Of a stretch of DNA of 64,000 nt, positions 1-7,655 are shown one piece after another. The stretch's first letter is position 1; the number at the start of each line of letters is the position of its first letter. Position numbers and translations under genes: made by a program. The notes beneath the pieces are model-generated. The model was not told the DNA's origin and did no database searches. It saw only the letters and a program-made list of their open reading frames with translations. Source of the DNA: Bacillota bacterium (lineage in GTDB: Bacteria; Bacillota; Clostridia; Christensenellales; SZUA-584); contig JAEWCC010000017.1 of assembly GCA_023390815.1 (NCBI GenBank), positions 62,001 through 126,000 on the forward strand, written 5' to 3'.

Positions 1-1292
1 GAAGCGATGCGGCGATTGCCGCGTTTATCGCCGCGGTCTCGGCGGCGAGGCCCGCAAGGCTGCGCGACGCCGTCACCATGGCGGAGCATATGGCCTCCGG
101 CAAGGAGGCACAGCTGCAGCCCGAAGCCGACGCGGTGTGTCTCACAACCATCCATAAATCCAAGGGGCTGGAGTTCCGCGCGGTAATCCTTTCCGGCATG
201 CACAAAAAAATAAACAAAAAGGACGCGGGCGGTGGCGTACTCGTAGGGCGTGCGCTGGGGCTTGCCCTAGATGCAGTGGACGCGGGCAGCCGCGTACGCA
301 GGCATACGTGGCACCGGCAGGCGGTGGCGCGTGCAATGAAGCGCGAAAAGATCAGTGAGACGGTGCGCCTGCTGTACGTCGGCATGACGCGCGCGATCGA
401 GCGGCTCGCCATCGTGGGCGCGGGTGACAGGCTCAAAGCGGAATGGACACAGCCTGCGTGCGAGGGGTGGCAGCATAAAGCCGGTACCTATTTCGACCTT
501 GTCATGTCGGCGGCGGCGATGGCGTACCGCGACGACGGAGAAAATCTGGAGGATATCGTACGTTTTGCGGAGGAAGTCGCCGAGACCGTACAGAAGCAAG
601 ACGCGGCGCAGCGCCTTGACGCGCTGTTTGCAGATGCACACTGCGCAACGCCTGCAAGGCTGTTTGAGCAGTATCAATACGAGGCGGACCTCGGTGTGCC
701 ATCCAAGGTGAGTGTTTCCGCCCTTAAACGCATGGAAGAACCGAAGCAGATGCTTCGCCCCGTACACGCGGAGCGCGACGGGGAACTGGATGCGGCGCAG
801 CGCGGCACACTGATGCACCGCGCGCTGCAGCATATCGGCCTGGAGGACAAAAATGCGGAACAGGTTGCGCAGGCGGTGCGGGCGCTCGCGCAGAGAGGAT
901 TAATTGAAGAATCGCTGGCAGCGCATGTCGATGCGGAACAGATCGCGGCGTTCCTGCGCAGCGACATTGCGGCGCGCGCGCGGCGCAGCCGCCGCTGTTT
1001 GTTCGAGCAGCCCTTCTGCCTGCGTATGAGCGCGAGCGAAGCGGGGCTCGCGCAGTCCGATGAGAGTGTGATCGTGCAGGGGGTGATCGATCTGTGTTTC
1101 ATCGAGGAGGATCGCTGGGTGTTGGTGGATTACAAGACCGATGCCGTACGCCAAAGCGCGGAGGAGACGGCGTATAAGTACACGCTTCAGCTCGCGCTGT
1201 ATGAAAAAGCGCTGCAGCGAATCACCCTTCTGCCCGTTGCGGAAAAGCATATCTTCCTGTTGTCCGCAGGCAAGGCTGTACGAATCCCATGA
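1..1292 (+). CDS. addA: AddA helicase-nuclease, C-terminal fragment (5' end outside window)
   Basis: C-terminal part of the AddA subunit of the AddAB (RexAB) double-strand-break repair helicase/nuclease. The frame is open to base 1, so the gene starts upstream. Seen in the sequence are a UvrD-type motif (TTIHKSKGLEF), the motif VI region (LLYVGMTRA), and a complete RecB-family nuclease domain: GTLMHRALQ (His), GVIDLCF (Asp), VLVDYKTD (Asp/Lys) and a QLALY motif. Both the helicase end and the nuclease therefore look intact. In Firmicutes AddA works with AddB, which would be expected just upstream. The stop codon lies next to a DnaA-box cluster, and a hairpin terminator follows about 270 bp downstream. 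Assignment is firm; only the 5' extent is unknown. Confidence 0.95.
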   Translation, partial: SDAAIAAFIAAVSAARPARLRDAVTMAEHMASGKEAQLQPEADAVCLTTIHKSKGLEFRAVILSGMHKKINKKDAGGGVLVGRALGLALDAVDAGSRVRRHTWHRQAVARAMKREKISETVRLLYVGMTRAIERLAIVGAGDRLKAEWTQPACEGWQHKAGTYFDLVMSAAAMAYRDDGENLEDIVRFAEEVAETVQKQDAAQRLDALFADAHCATPARLFEQYQYEADLGVPSKVSVSALKRMEEPKQMLRPVHAERDGELDAAQRGTLMHRALQHIGLEDKNAEQVAQAVRALAQRGLIEESLAAHVDAEQIAAFLRSDIAARARRSRRCLFEQPFCLRMSASEAGLAQSDESVIVQGVIDLCFIEEDRWVLVDYKTDAVRQSAEETAYKYTLQLALYEKALQRITLLPVAEKHIFLLSAGKAVRIP

Positions 1293-1293
1293 G

Positions 1294-1347
1294 TTATACA
1301 CAGTTATCCACCAAAATCAACAGGTTATCCACAGTTTTTGTGGATAA
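1294..1347. promoter_or_regulatory. DnaA-box cluster
   Basis: Four sites matching or nearly matching the DnaA box TTATNCACA lie within 54 bp: TTATACACA (1294-1302), TTATCCACC (1304-1312, one mismatch), TTATCCACA (1325-1333), and the inverted TGTGGATAA (1339-1347). The last two form an inverted pair. The cluster starts one base after the addA stop codon. No dnaA or dnaN gene is nearby, so this is more likely a DnaA-titrating or DnaA-regulated cluster than oriC. That role is inference; the boxes themselves are plain. Confidence 0.7.
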
Positions 1348-1560
1348 CTTGTGATTTACGGTGGATGCGTGATCCGACAACATTCGACAGTGTGGACAAG
1401 GCGCTGTCGTTTTTTCGCGAGCATGGCCCCCAAAACCAATTGAAAAACCATAAAAGACGGTAAACGCGGATGGAAATGCGAGCGGCCAGAAACGTTGAGA
1501 GAGGTTCTCGATGAGGTTCAAAAAATCTGTTTCATCCGTTTATTAACGGGTATATAAAGT

Positions 1561-1594
1561 GCAGGCCGGTTATCAGGTTCCGGGCTGCATTTTT
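1561..1594 (+). terminator. Rho-independent terminator after addA
   Basis: A hairpin with a 9-bp stem carrying one mismatch (GCAGGCCGG with CCGGGCTGC, loop about 10 nt) is followed by ATTTTTAA. It lies between addA and the sigma-factor gene and is oriented to end the addA transcript. Confidence 0.65.
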
Positions 1595-1640
1595 AACGCA
1601 GCGGCTCTTTACCGGCGCAATTCATCATTGGAGCATCGCA

Positions 1641-2399
1641 ATGGCAGAGTGCAGCGCATGTGTGCAGGAACTGTGGCGGAAATACGCAACGGATAAAAGC
1701 GCATCCAATAAAAACGAGTTAGTGCTGCACTATTTGCCCACCGTAAGAAAGGCGGTACTACGGTTGCTGCCCGCGTACAGCGCATTTTGCAGCTACGACG
1801 ACATGGTCAGCAGCGGTGTGATCGGATTGATGGATGCGGTTGAAAAGTATGATGCAACGCGTGATGCGCGATTCGAGACATACTCTGCGCTGCGTATCCG
1901 AGGCGAGATATTGGACAGCATCCGCGCTCAGGACTGGGCGTCGGACAGCCTGCGGCGGCGCATCAAGGCAGCCGCGCGTACCCGGGATGAGCTTCAGGAG
2001 ACGCTCGGAAGGGAGCCGGACAGCGGCGAGATCGCCGCGCATATGGGAATCAGCGAAGCGGCGTTGTTAAACGCGCTGGAGAAGAATCGCACATTCAATG
2101 TGGTGTATTTTGAGGATATGGCGCACGAGGATGACGGATGGGAGCGGTGTGTACCGTGTGAGTCCTCTACGCCGGAGGATATTGCGGAAAATAATGCGCT
2201 GACCGAAACGCTGGGCGCTCTGATTGACCGTCTGGCCGAGCGGGAACGCCTCGTCGTATCGCTTTATTATTATGAGGAACTGACCCAAAAGGAAATCGCC
2301 CATATACTCGGCATTACCGAAGCACGCGTCTGCCAGATTCGTGCCGCGGCAGTCGCAAAGCTTAAGGCAGGCTTGCAACGCGCCTGGGCGGCAGAATAA
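1641..2399 (+). CDS. fliA: RNA polymerase sigma factor, sigma-28 (FliA/SigD/WhiG) family
   Basis: 252-residue alternative sigma factor of the sigma-28 group, which directs RNA polymerase to motility or sporulation-type promoters. Region 2 is visible at about residues 50-95 (DDMVSSGVIGLMDAVEKYD, then RIRGEILDSIRAQDW), region 3 around residues 100-140, and region 4 with its helix-turn-helix near the C-terminus (LTQKEIAHILGITEARVCQI). Length is normal for the family. Start ATG 1641 has GGAG at about 10 bp. It is followed about 100 bp later by a small FlgM-like frame, the usual anti-sigma partner. No flagellar or chemotaxis gene is in the window, so it could drive motility genes elsewhere or have a WhiG-like role. 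Confidence 0.9.
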   Translation: MAECSACVQELWRKYATDKSASNKNELVLHYLPTVRKAVLRLLPAYSAFCSYDDMVSSGVIGLMDAVEKYDATRDARFETYSALRIRGEILDSIRAQDWASDSLRRRIKAAARTRDELQETLGREPDSGEIAAHMGISEAALLNALEKNRTFNVVYFEDMAHEDDGWERCVPCESSTPEDIAENNALTETLGALIDRLAERERLVVSLYYYEELTQKEIAHILGITEARVCQIRAAAVAKLKAGLQRAWAAE

Positions 2400-2496
2400 C
2401 GGTTTCTGCGCAGACTCGTTATTTTTTTGTGCAATTTAAGTTTTTCATTCGATGTACCGATATTCTTTTTATCTGTTATTGAGAGGTATCGAGACA

Positions 2497-2667
2497 TTGC
2501 CAAGCCATCCCGTTTCAATCAGCGCATACCGACGTAAAAAGACGGAAGACGCACGCGCGCTGCGTGTCGCGCGTATCGCGCGGCAGGTTCGCCAGGGCAC
2601 TTATTACGTTTCGGGACGTGAAATTGCCGTTAAGTTCCTGCGGCGGGAGCAGGCGGGCGCATGCTGA
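2497..2667 (+). CDS. flgM: FlgM-like anti-sigma-28 factor (small)
   Basis: 56-residue protein whose C-terminal half (about residues 24-48, VARIARQVRQGTYYVSGREI) matches the FlgM core pattern of a helix with spaced hydrophobics, then GTY-x-V, then an IA..L helix. FlgM holds sigma-28 inactive until hook completion exports it. The TTG start at 2497 is chosen because GAGAGGT (2481-2487) sits 9 bp upstream. An ATG at 2452 would give 71 residues but has no ribosome site. It lies directly downstream of the sigma-28 gene on the same strand, which supports the call. The N-terminal half is short and basic, as is common for the disordered part of FlgM. Confidence 0.6.
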   Translation: MPSHPVSISAYRRKKTEDARALRVARIARQVRQGTYYVSGREIAVKFLRREQAGAC

Positions 2668-2670
2668 TCA

Positions 2671-2985
2671 TCAGCGCGAAAACGCCTGAATTTCATCGAT
2701 AAGTCCCTTTTCAAACGCCGCCTTGACGAGCGGCCAGTCGCCTCTGCGATTGAAAAAGAGCGTACAGTAATTGCGTTGAATTTGCGTACCGTTAAAAAGG
2801 TAATATTCCATTCGGGCAAGTCCCTGATCCGATTCCACAAAGCTCAGCGAATAATCGATGATTTTTGAAACGGCAATACTCATCTCCGGATTAATATCGG
2901 CCATGATGATATCGATGTCCGAGGGAGTACCGGATTTGGCCAGAGGAATGTAATCTTTCAGGGTTCTGATTTGCTTTTCTTCCAT
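2671..2985 (-). CDS. Conserved clostridial protein of unknown function
   Basis: 104-residue cytoplasmic protein with no signal peptide or membrane segment. It has a helical N-terminal half, then EYYLFNGTQIQRNYCTLFF and a C-terminal LIDEIQAFSR. I recall similar small proteins in Clostridia but know no function. It starts 11 bp after the stop of the TetR-family gene on the same strand, so the two are probably co-transcribed. It converges on the FlgM-like gene with a 3-bp gap. The ribosome site before ATG 2985 is weak (GGCAGCG), suggesting coupling to the upstream gene. Confidence 0.75.
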   Translation of the reverse strand: MEEKQIRTLKDYIPLAKSGTPSDIDIIMADINPEMSIAVSKIIDYSLSFVESDQGLARMEYYLFNGTQIQRNYCTLFFNRRGDWPLVKAAFEKGLIDEIQAFSR

Positions 2986-2996
2986 ATCGCGCTGCC

Positions 2997-3599
2997 TTAT
3001 GATATCCCTTCGATATCAAAAAGTCCTTTATCCGTAAAAATACTGCGCCAGACAAGCTGCATGAAAGCGGTTTTAAACGTGTCGTCCGTTCGCATGCGCT
3101 CGCGATAGGACTTGCTGTTTTGAAAATAGCAGAACCCCATATCGATATAATGATAGATAATTTCATCTTCCAGTGCCGGATCGATGATATTCGCGCGCTT
3201 GCCTTCGCGGATCAGTGAATACAGCATGTCTTTTACGGTTCGCTCAAAACCCTCGTAAACCGATGCAGCGTGGCTTTCGGTTCGGCTGAGCTCCATGCAC
3301 AGCGTTCGCTGTCCGCTGCTGATAAAATCGCTGAAAACCGCTGTAAAACCCGCCATGTGCGCTGCCGGGTTTGCCTGTGCATCGAGCTGTTCCCGGAGCA
3401 GATCAATGCAGCGCCCGGTCAGCCATTCACAAACGCTGCCGAATAAACCGCTTCTGTCGGTATAGTACTTATAGATGGTGACCTTGGAAACGCCCGTGAA
3501 TTGCGCGATTTCTTCCATGCTCGTTTTTCTTGCACCGCGTTGTAATAAAACCGCTGCAGATGCCTCAATGATATGCTGCTTTTTGTGTTCAAATTTCAT
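2997..3599 (-). CDS. TetR/AcrR-family transcriptional regulator
   Basis: 200-residue one-component repressor. The N-terminal helix-turn-helix is clear at residues about 8-50 (IIEASAAVLLQRGARKTSMEEIA, then GVSKVTIYKYYTDRSGLF). The remaining helices form the ligand-binding and dimer domain, here divergent with an unknown effector. It leads a two-gene leftward unit with the unknown protein at 2671-2985. The AT-rich stretch upstream (3600-3660) contains CAAAT-N6-ATTTG (3642-3657), a possible self-regulatory operator. That operator is a weak inference. Confidence 0.9.
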   Translation of the reverse strand: MKFEHKKQHIIEASAAVLLQRGARKTSMEEIAQFTGVSKVTIYKYYTDRSGLFGSVCEWLTGRCIDLLREQLDAQANPAAHMAGFTAVFSDFISSGQRTLCMELSRTESHAASVYEGFERTVKDMLYSLIREGKRANIIDPALEDEIIYHYIDMGFCYFQNSKSYRERMRTDDTFKTAFMQLVWRSIFTDKGLFDIEGIS

Positions 3600-3667
3600 A
3601 AACGACCTCTATGGAAATGAACGAATAATACAATAATAGTTCAAATAATTAAATTTGTCAAAATAAA

Positions 3668-3694
3668 TAGCCGCCCATTGACAGGCGGCTAAAA
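3668..3694 (-). terminator. Terminator of the spore-protein gene
   Basis: TAGCCGCC and GGCGGCTA pair around a short loop, and on the minus strand the stem is followed by TATTTATTTT. It is placed directly after the stop codon of the SASP gene. Confidence 0.65.
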
Positions 3695-3700
3695 CGTTAT

Positions 3701-3919
3701 TTACAGACCCTTTTGCTGTTTGGCCATTGCGATCATGCGTTTGACCATTTCGCCCCCGATGGGGCCTCCCTGCGCACCATTGACCTTGCTGGGCAGGTCG
3801 CCTTTATAATGATCGTTATTTTCCTTAACGTATTGTATCTGGCCGATATCCTGAGCGCATTCCATTTTGAACTTTGTCCAGGGATGATCGGGGCCGTATT
3901 TACGAAGCTGTGACGACAT
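3701..3919 (-). CDS. Alpha/beta-type small acid-soluble spore protein (divergent)
   Basis: 72-residue protein with the two conserved elements of alpha/beta SASP: a helix-1 segment FKMECAQDIG (family pattern KxEIAxELG) and a helix-2 segment GGPIGGEMVKRMIAMAKQQ (family pattern GGEITKRLVxxAxQQ). SASPs coat and protect spore DNA in the forespore. The middle is longer than usual (QYVKENNDHYKGDLPSK), so this is a divergent member. ATG 3919 has AAAGGAGGAACTTG upstream, a strong ribosome site. It has its own terminator and is divergent from the alcohol dehydrogenase. This is the main sign in the window that the organism forms spores. Confidence 0.8.
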   Translation of the reverse strand: MSSQLRKYGPDHPWTKFKMECAQDIGQIQYVKENNDHYKGDLPSKVNGAQGGPIGGEMVKRMIAMAKQQKGL

Positions 3920-4040
3920 TACAAGTTCCTCCTTTCCATGATGTTTACATGATTATTTTGTGCCGTTTGCCGCATAATAATCTGTTAATTAATTGTTTCA
4001 AAAGCGCATTTGTTCCTTTTGCGGCAATAGAAAATGATGT

Positions 4041-4046
4041 TATAAT
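4041..4046 (+). promoter_or_regulatory. Probable -10 element of the alcohol dehydrogenase gene
   Basis: TATAAT at 4041-4046, about 38 bp before the GTG start, with only a poor -35 (TTTTGC, near 4017-4022). The region lies between divergent genes. Confidence 0.45.
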
Positions 4047-4083
4047 GTTGTTATATAGACCAACAAAACGGGAGGTATCGGCA

Positions 4084-5253
4084 GTGCGTGATTTTGCATA
4101 TCACAATACCACAAAGATCATATTCGGCAGGGAAGCACTCGGAAGTGTAGGGCTTGAAACAGCAAAATGCGGCAAAAAGGTATTGCTGCATTACGGAAGC
4201 GGGCATATTAAAAAAACAGGTCTCTATCAGAAGATTACGGATTCGCTGCGCGGCGCCGGTATTGATTGGGTGGAACTGGGCGGTGTAGTACCCAATCCGC
4301 GCCTGTCGCTCGTGCATGAAGGCATTGCGCTCTGCCGCGCAGAAGGCGTGGATTTCCTGCTGGCCGTAGGCGGCGGCAGCGTAATTGACTCGGCCAAAGC
4401 CATTGCCATGGGCGTGCCGTATGAAGGCGACGTGTGGGACTTTTACGAAGAAAAGGCGGTGCCCAAATCTGCACTGCCGATTGGCGTCGTGCTCACCATC
4501 GCGGCGGCGGGCAGCGAAGCGAGTGCGGGTACGGTAATCACCAACGAGCAGATCGGCAGCAAGCTGCCCTGCGGCGCCGGTTTTCTGCGCCCGCAGTTTG
4601 CCGTGATGAACCCGGAGCTTACCTACAGTTTGCCCGCGTACCAGACCGCCTGCGGCGCGGCGGATATCATGGCGCATGTATTCGAGCGCTATTTTACCAA
4701 TGAATGCAATGTGGACATCAGCGATCGCCTCTGCGAGGCCGCGCTCAAGACCATGGTCGTCAGCACGCCCGTCGCGCTGAGCCAGCCCGAGGATTACAAC
4801 GCGCGCGCCGAGATCATGTGGACCGGCACAATCGCGCATAACGATCTGCTGGGTATGGGCCGCGAAGAGGACTGGGCTTCGCACAACATCGAGCACGAAC
4901 TCAGCGCGATCAACGATGTTGCGCACGGCGCGGGGCTCGCGATTATATTCCCGGCGTGGATGGAATATGTGTACAAGCACGACCTCAAACGGTTTGTACA
5001 GTACGCGGTGCGCGTATGGGACGTCGAGAACCGTGCGGACAATCCGGAGGCCGTCGCGCTCGAGGGCATCGCGCGCACGAAGGCGTTCTTTGCTTCCATC
5101 GGCCTGCCCACCTCGCTTTTCGAAATCGGAATCGGCGAGGAGCACTTCGACCATATCGCGAAGAGCTGCAAGCGCAGCCCGGACGGCACGGCAGGGTTCT
5201 TCGTGAAGCTTAAAACACAGGACATTCGCGGTATACTGGAAATTGCGAAATAG
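4084..5253 (+). CDS. Iron-containing alcohol dehydrogenase (BdhA/YqhD type)
   Basis: 389-residue group III metal-dependent alcohol dehydrogenase, reducing aldehydes to alcohols with NAD(P)H. The N-terminal Rossmann-like part begins FAYHNTTKIIFG and carries the nucleotide motif VGGGSVIDSAK. The C-terminal helical metal site is marked by IMAHVFERYF, HNIEHELSAINDVAHGAGLAI and nearby His residues, as in butanol dehydrogenases. The GTG at 4084 is chosen because GGGAGG (4070-4075) lies 8 bp upstream and homologues begin at this point; an in-frame upstream extension lacks family similarity. It stands alone with a terminator after it. It probably disposes of reducing power in fermentation. Confidence 0.92.
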   Translation: MRDFAYHNTTKIIFGREALGSVGLETAKCGKKVLLHYGSGHIKKTGLYQKITDSLRGAGIDWVELGGVVPNPRLSLVHEGIALCRAEGVDFLLAVGGGSVIDSAKAIAMGVPYEGDVWDFYEEKAVPKSALPIGVVLTIAAAGSEASAGTVITNEQIGSKLPCGAGFLRPQFAVMNPELTYSLPAYQTACGAADIMAHVFERYFTNECNVDISDRLCEAALKTMVVSTPVALSQPEDYNARAEIMWTGTIAHNDLLGMGREEDWASHNIEHELSAINDVAHGAGLAIIFPAWMEYVYKHDLKRFVQYAVRVWDVENRADNPEAVALEGIARTKAFFASIGLPTSLFEIGIGEEHFDHIAKSCKRSPDGTAGFFVKLKTQDIRGILEIAK

Positions 5254-5262
5254 AGGGCTATT

Positions 5263-5286
5263 GAGGCGCAGCGATGCGCCTCTTTT
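5263..5286 (+). terminator. Terminator after the alcohol dehydrogenase gene
   Basis: GAGGCGCA, a GCGA loop, then TGCGCCTC followed by TTTTA. The 8-bp stem is perfect. The hairpin overlaps the stop of the convergent gene and may also serve it. Confidence 0.8.
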
Positions 5287-5779
5287 AGTATTCGATGAAT
5301 GAGTTGTTGCGTGAAAAATCCACTTTTGGATAAATGAAAGTATTCTTTACGCGCTTTGCGCTGTAGAGATAATAAATCCATCCCATTGTGGCGGCCAGCG
5401 AAATGCCAAAGTCGGTCCAGTCGCTTAAATCGTAAAAACGGCTGTCAATACACGCGGCCAAGATGATGTTAACAAGTAGTATTACAGCAAACCGAAGGAC
5501 GAACAGCTTTCTGAAAATGATATTTCTCTTGAGTATAAAAAACAGTATTGTGCCGACCCATGCAATATCGACGGCGGATTCAATGATCAGTGCCAGGTAC
5601 AAAAAGCTGCCGGAGAGATCAGGGTGTTGAAGAACCGTGATCATATAATAGATGTCTCTGGCAACACCCAATATCAGACCGATAATAATAAGTGAAAACC
5701 ACCCGCCGAGTCCGTTTAATGCAGCGTCATAGCCCGCCGGTCGAACGACCGGGGCGTCTTCCGGAAAGATGTCTTGCAT
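5285..5779 (-). CDS. DUF2569-like membrane protein (tandem copy 2)
   Basis: 164-residue integral membrane protein with four predicted hydrophobic segments. The N-terminal hallmark LNGLGGWFSLIIIGLI and the C-terminal RVKNTFIYP match the DUF2569 pattern. Function is unknown for the family. It lies 12 bp downstream of a close paralogue on the same strand, sharing length and end motifs, so the two are a tandem duplication and probably one operon. It ends at the shared hairpin at 5263-5286. Confidence 0.75.
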   Translation of the reverse strand: MQDIFPEDAPVVRPAGYDAALNGLGGWFSLIIIGLILGVARDIYYMITVLQHPDLSGSFLYLALIIESAVDIAWVGTILFFILKRNIIFRKLFVLRFAVILLVNIILAACIDSRFYDLSDWTDFGISLAATMGWIYYLYSAKRVKNTFIYPKVDFSRNNSFIEY

Positions 5780-5791
5780 GATACCTCGGCT

Positions 5792-6286
5792 TCAAGCGTT
5801 AAGATTGGTTTTCGAATTTCTGAACGGATATATAAATGTATTACTGACACGCCTCGATTTGTACAGATATGTGATCCAGATTACACTCCAGAGCAGAGTC
5901 CGCCAGAAATCCCAGTCTAAAGAGGCATTCTGATTGCTGCCGCGTAATAGTAAAAGCACTGCATATATGACGACGGACAACACGCTCTGAATGACAAACA
6001 GCTTTCGAAATTGTATCTTGCGCGAAAACATCCTATACAAGACCAAGATGGACCCCAGTATGTAGACGATGAAGCTAAATGCCAATAGAAGCCCAAGCAT
6101 GATATTGTATCCGATGCTGGCTCCCCATTGGGACGCAAATAGAACAACGATATAGATACCGGATAATAATGTGACAAATTGACCCAAGATAACGAGAGCA
6201 AACCATCCGCCAAGTCCGTTGAGCGATGGGTCGTAGTCGCCGAGATAGAAAGCAGGGGAAGTGCCTGATGGGATGTCCGGTTGCAT
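5792..6286 (-). CDS. DUF2569-like membrane protein (tandem copy 1)
   Basis: 164-residue membrane protein, first of a tandem pair. It shares LNGLGGWFALVILG near the N-terminus and RVSNTFIYP at the C-terminus with the next gene, and the same four-segment membrane layout. ATG 6286 has GGGGGTCATCC upstream as the ribosome site. Function is unknown. The copies have diverged in the middle membrane segments, so the duplication is not recent. Confidence 0.75.
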   Translation of the reverse strand: MQPDIPSGTSPAFYLGDYDPSLNGLGGWFALVILGQFVTLLSGIYIVVLFASQWGASIGYNIMLGLLLAFSFIVYILGSILVLYRMFSRKIQFRKLFVIQSVLSVVIYAVLLLLRGSNQNASLDWDFWRTLLWSVIWITYLYKSRRVSNTFIYPFRNSKTNLNA

Positions 6287-6342
6287 AGGATGACCCCCTT
6301 CAATATTGTAAACATTATACCATAATGTGAGAAATGCGGCAA

Positions 6343-6367
6343 GAAAAAAGCCGGAAAAGAAACCGGC
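6343..6367 (-). terminator. Terminator of the SIMPL-protein gene
   Basis: On the minus strand GCCGG, an 8-nt loop and CCGGC are followed by TTTTTTC. It lies about 35 bp beyond the stop codon at 6404. Confidence 0.65.
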
Positions 6368-6403
6368 CCGTAGTAGATAAACAGTATAATTCAGGGACCG
6401 CCT

Positions 6404-7138
6404 TTACTCCAATCGGTAGGTCACATAGACCGCGGCGGTGATATCCAGTCCTCCGGGAGAGGTTGTGTCTGAGCTATAGTCGGTCAGCGTGCCGGTTAAG
6501 CCATCCCAGTTCTCCGCTTCATATTGCGCCGCGCTGTATTCCTTGATTTCCACAATGCCTCCGAGGCTGCGTCCCAGCTCATCCGCCAGATCGGCAGCTT
6601 TTTCATCCGCACGCGCCCGCGCAAGGGAGAGCGCTTTGGTATAAACGCTCTGCCGGTTTGTGAGGTCGTACGTGATGCCGTACGACGTATTGGCACCCGC
6701 GGCGCAGGCGGCTGTGATCACGTCGGTTGCGCGGTCCGCCTGCCGTACCGTGACCTTCACGATATTGCTCACCCTGTAGCTTTGGGCATCGGGCGCATCG
6801 CCGTAATAGTATTCCTGGTAGACGTTGAACTGTGCCTGCTGGATATCGGTTTCCGCAATACCTACTTCTCGCATCGCGGCAGTAATCTGCTTCATCCTGG
6901 CGGCGTTGGCGAGCTGCGCCTCCTTCGGGCTGGGTGCGCTGTTTTCATAACCCAGTGTGACATACGCAGTATCGGGCGCGGCGGTAACCCGGCCTTGCCC
7001 ATAGACCGTGATCATGTCCTCTGAGGCAGGTTCTTTGTTTTGGCTCAGGCCCACGATGCCGATGACGAATGACGCGGTGATCAATAACACAACCAGCCCG
7101 GCTGCGGCAATGGCCGCGATAAACCATTTTTTCTGCAC
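6404..7138 (-). CDS. SIMPL (DUF541) domain protein, membrane-anchored
   Basis: 244-residue extracytoplasmic protein. An N-terminal membrane anchor (about residues 5-28, WFIAAIAAAGLVVLLITASF) precedes a SIMPL domain, recognisable by ITVYGQGRVTAAPDTAYVTLG at its start and VTVRQADRATDVI in the middle. Bacterial relatives (such as Escherichia coli YggE) are linked to oxidative stress, but the activity is unknown. The GTG at 7138 is preferred because GGAGGG lies about 8 bp upstream on the minus strand. The gene is monocistronic with its own terminator. Confidence 0.85.
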   Translation of the reverse strand: MQKKWFIAAIAAAGLVVLLITASFVIGIVGLSQNKEPASEDMITVYGQGRVTAAPDTAYVTLGYENSAPSPKEAQLANAARMKQITAAMREVGIAETDIQQAQFNVYQEYYYGDAPDAQSYRVSNIVKVTVRQADRATDVITAACAAGANTSYGITYDLTNRQSVYTKALSLARARADEKAADLADELGRSLGGIVEIKEYSAAQYEAENWDGLTGTLTDYSSDTTSPGGLDITAAVYVTYRLE

Positions 7139-7235
7139 GGGAGTCCCTCCTTCATTGCAGACTAACGCCACAATATACGGCGGGAAGACGCAGATTATAA
7201 CCGGATTGTAATAAAAACCGTGGCTGAAATGGCGT

Positions 7236-7649
7236 TCAGCCGTTTATGGCCGGGCCGCTTTTCGGTATTTGCACAGAGAAAATGGAGCCCTCGCGGCAAT
7301 ACCCCTGCTTTTCATAATAGCCGTCGGCACCGCTCATTACGTAGACGGCGTCATGTGGAAACGCTGCGCAGACCGCGTCCACCAGCGCCTTGCCGATGTT
7401 GCGGCCGCGGAAATCCTTGTCCACGAGCAGGTCGTACACGTAGACCCCGAAGCCGTCGTCGTCCCGGACGCGGATATACCCGCACAGGATCTCGTCCTCG
7501 TATGCAACCAGCGTGAAAGACCGCGCCAGCGCGCGCCGGTAACGCGCTTCGGCCTCACCCGCGTGGTAGCATGCCCAGTCGTCACCCTCTTTGCGCAGCA
7601 TCTCAAACAGCGCCCGATCGTCGGCATTCGTAAGCTTTTGAATGTTCAT
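7236..7649 (-). CDS. GNAT-family N-acetyltransferase
   Basis: 137-residue Gcn5-related acetyltransferase. The acetyl-CoA site is seen as DLLVDKDFRGRNIGKALVDAV (Q/RxxGxG/A type, here RGRNIG), followed by YVMSGADGYYEKQGY, the usual beta-6/beta-7 end. The acceptor is unknown. It begins 6 bp after the stop codon of the membrane-protein gene 7656-8285, so translation is probably coupled. Confidence 0.88.
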   Translation of the reverse strand: MNIQKLTNADDRALFEMLRKEGDDWACYHAGEAEARYRRALARSFTLVAYEDEILCGYIRVRDDDGFGVYVYDLLVDKDFRGRNIGKALVDAVCAAFPHDAVYVMSGADGYYEKQGYCREGSIFSVQIPKSGPAING

Positions 7650-7655
7650 AAGCGG

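Noticed and set aside
1294..1347. Replication origin
   Set aside because: DnaA boxes are present, but there is no dnaA/dnaN, no clear AT-rich unwinding region next to them, and the flanking genes (addA, sigma factor) are not origin neighbours that I recognise.
4051..5154. A 367-codon frame antisense to the alcohol dehydrogenase gene
   Set aside because: Shadow of a well-supported gene; no motif, no ribosome site.
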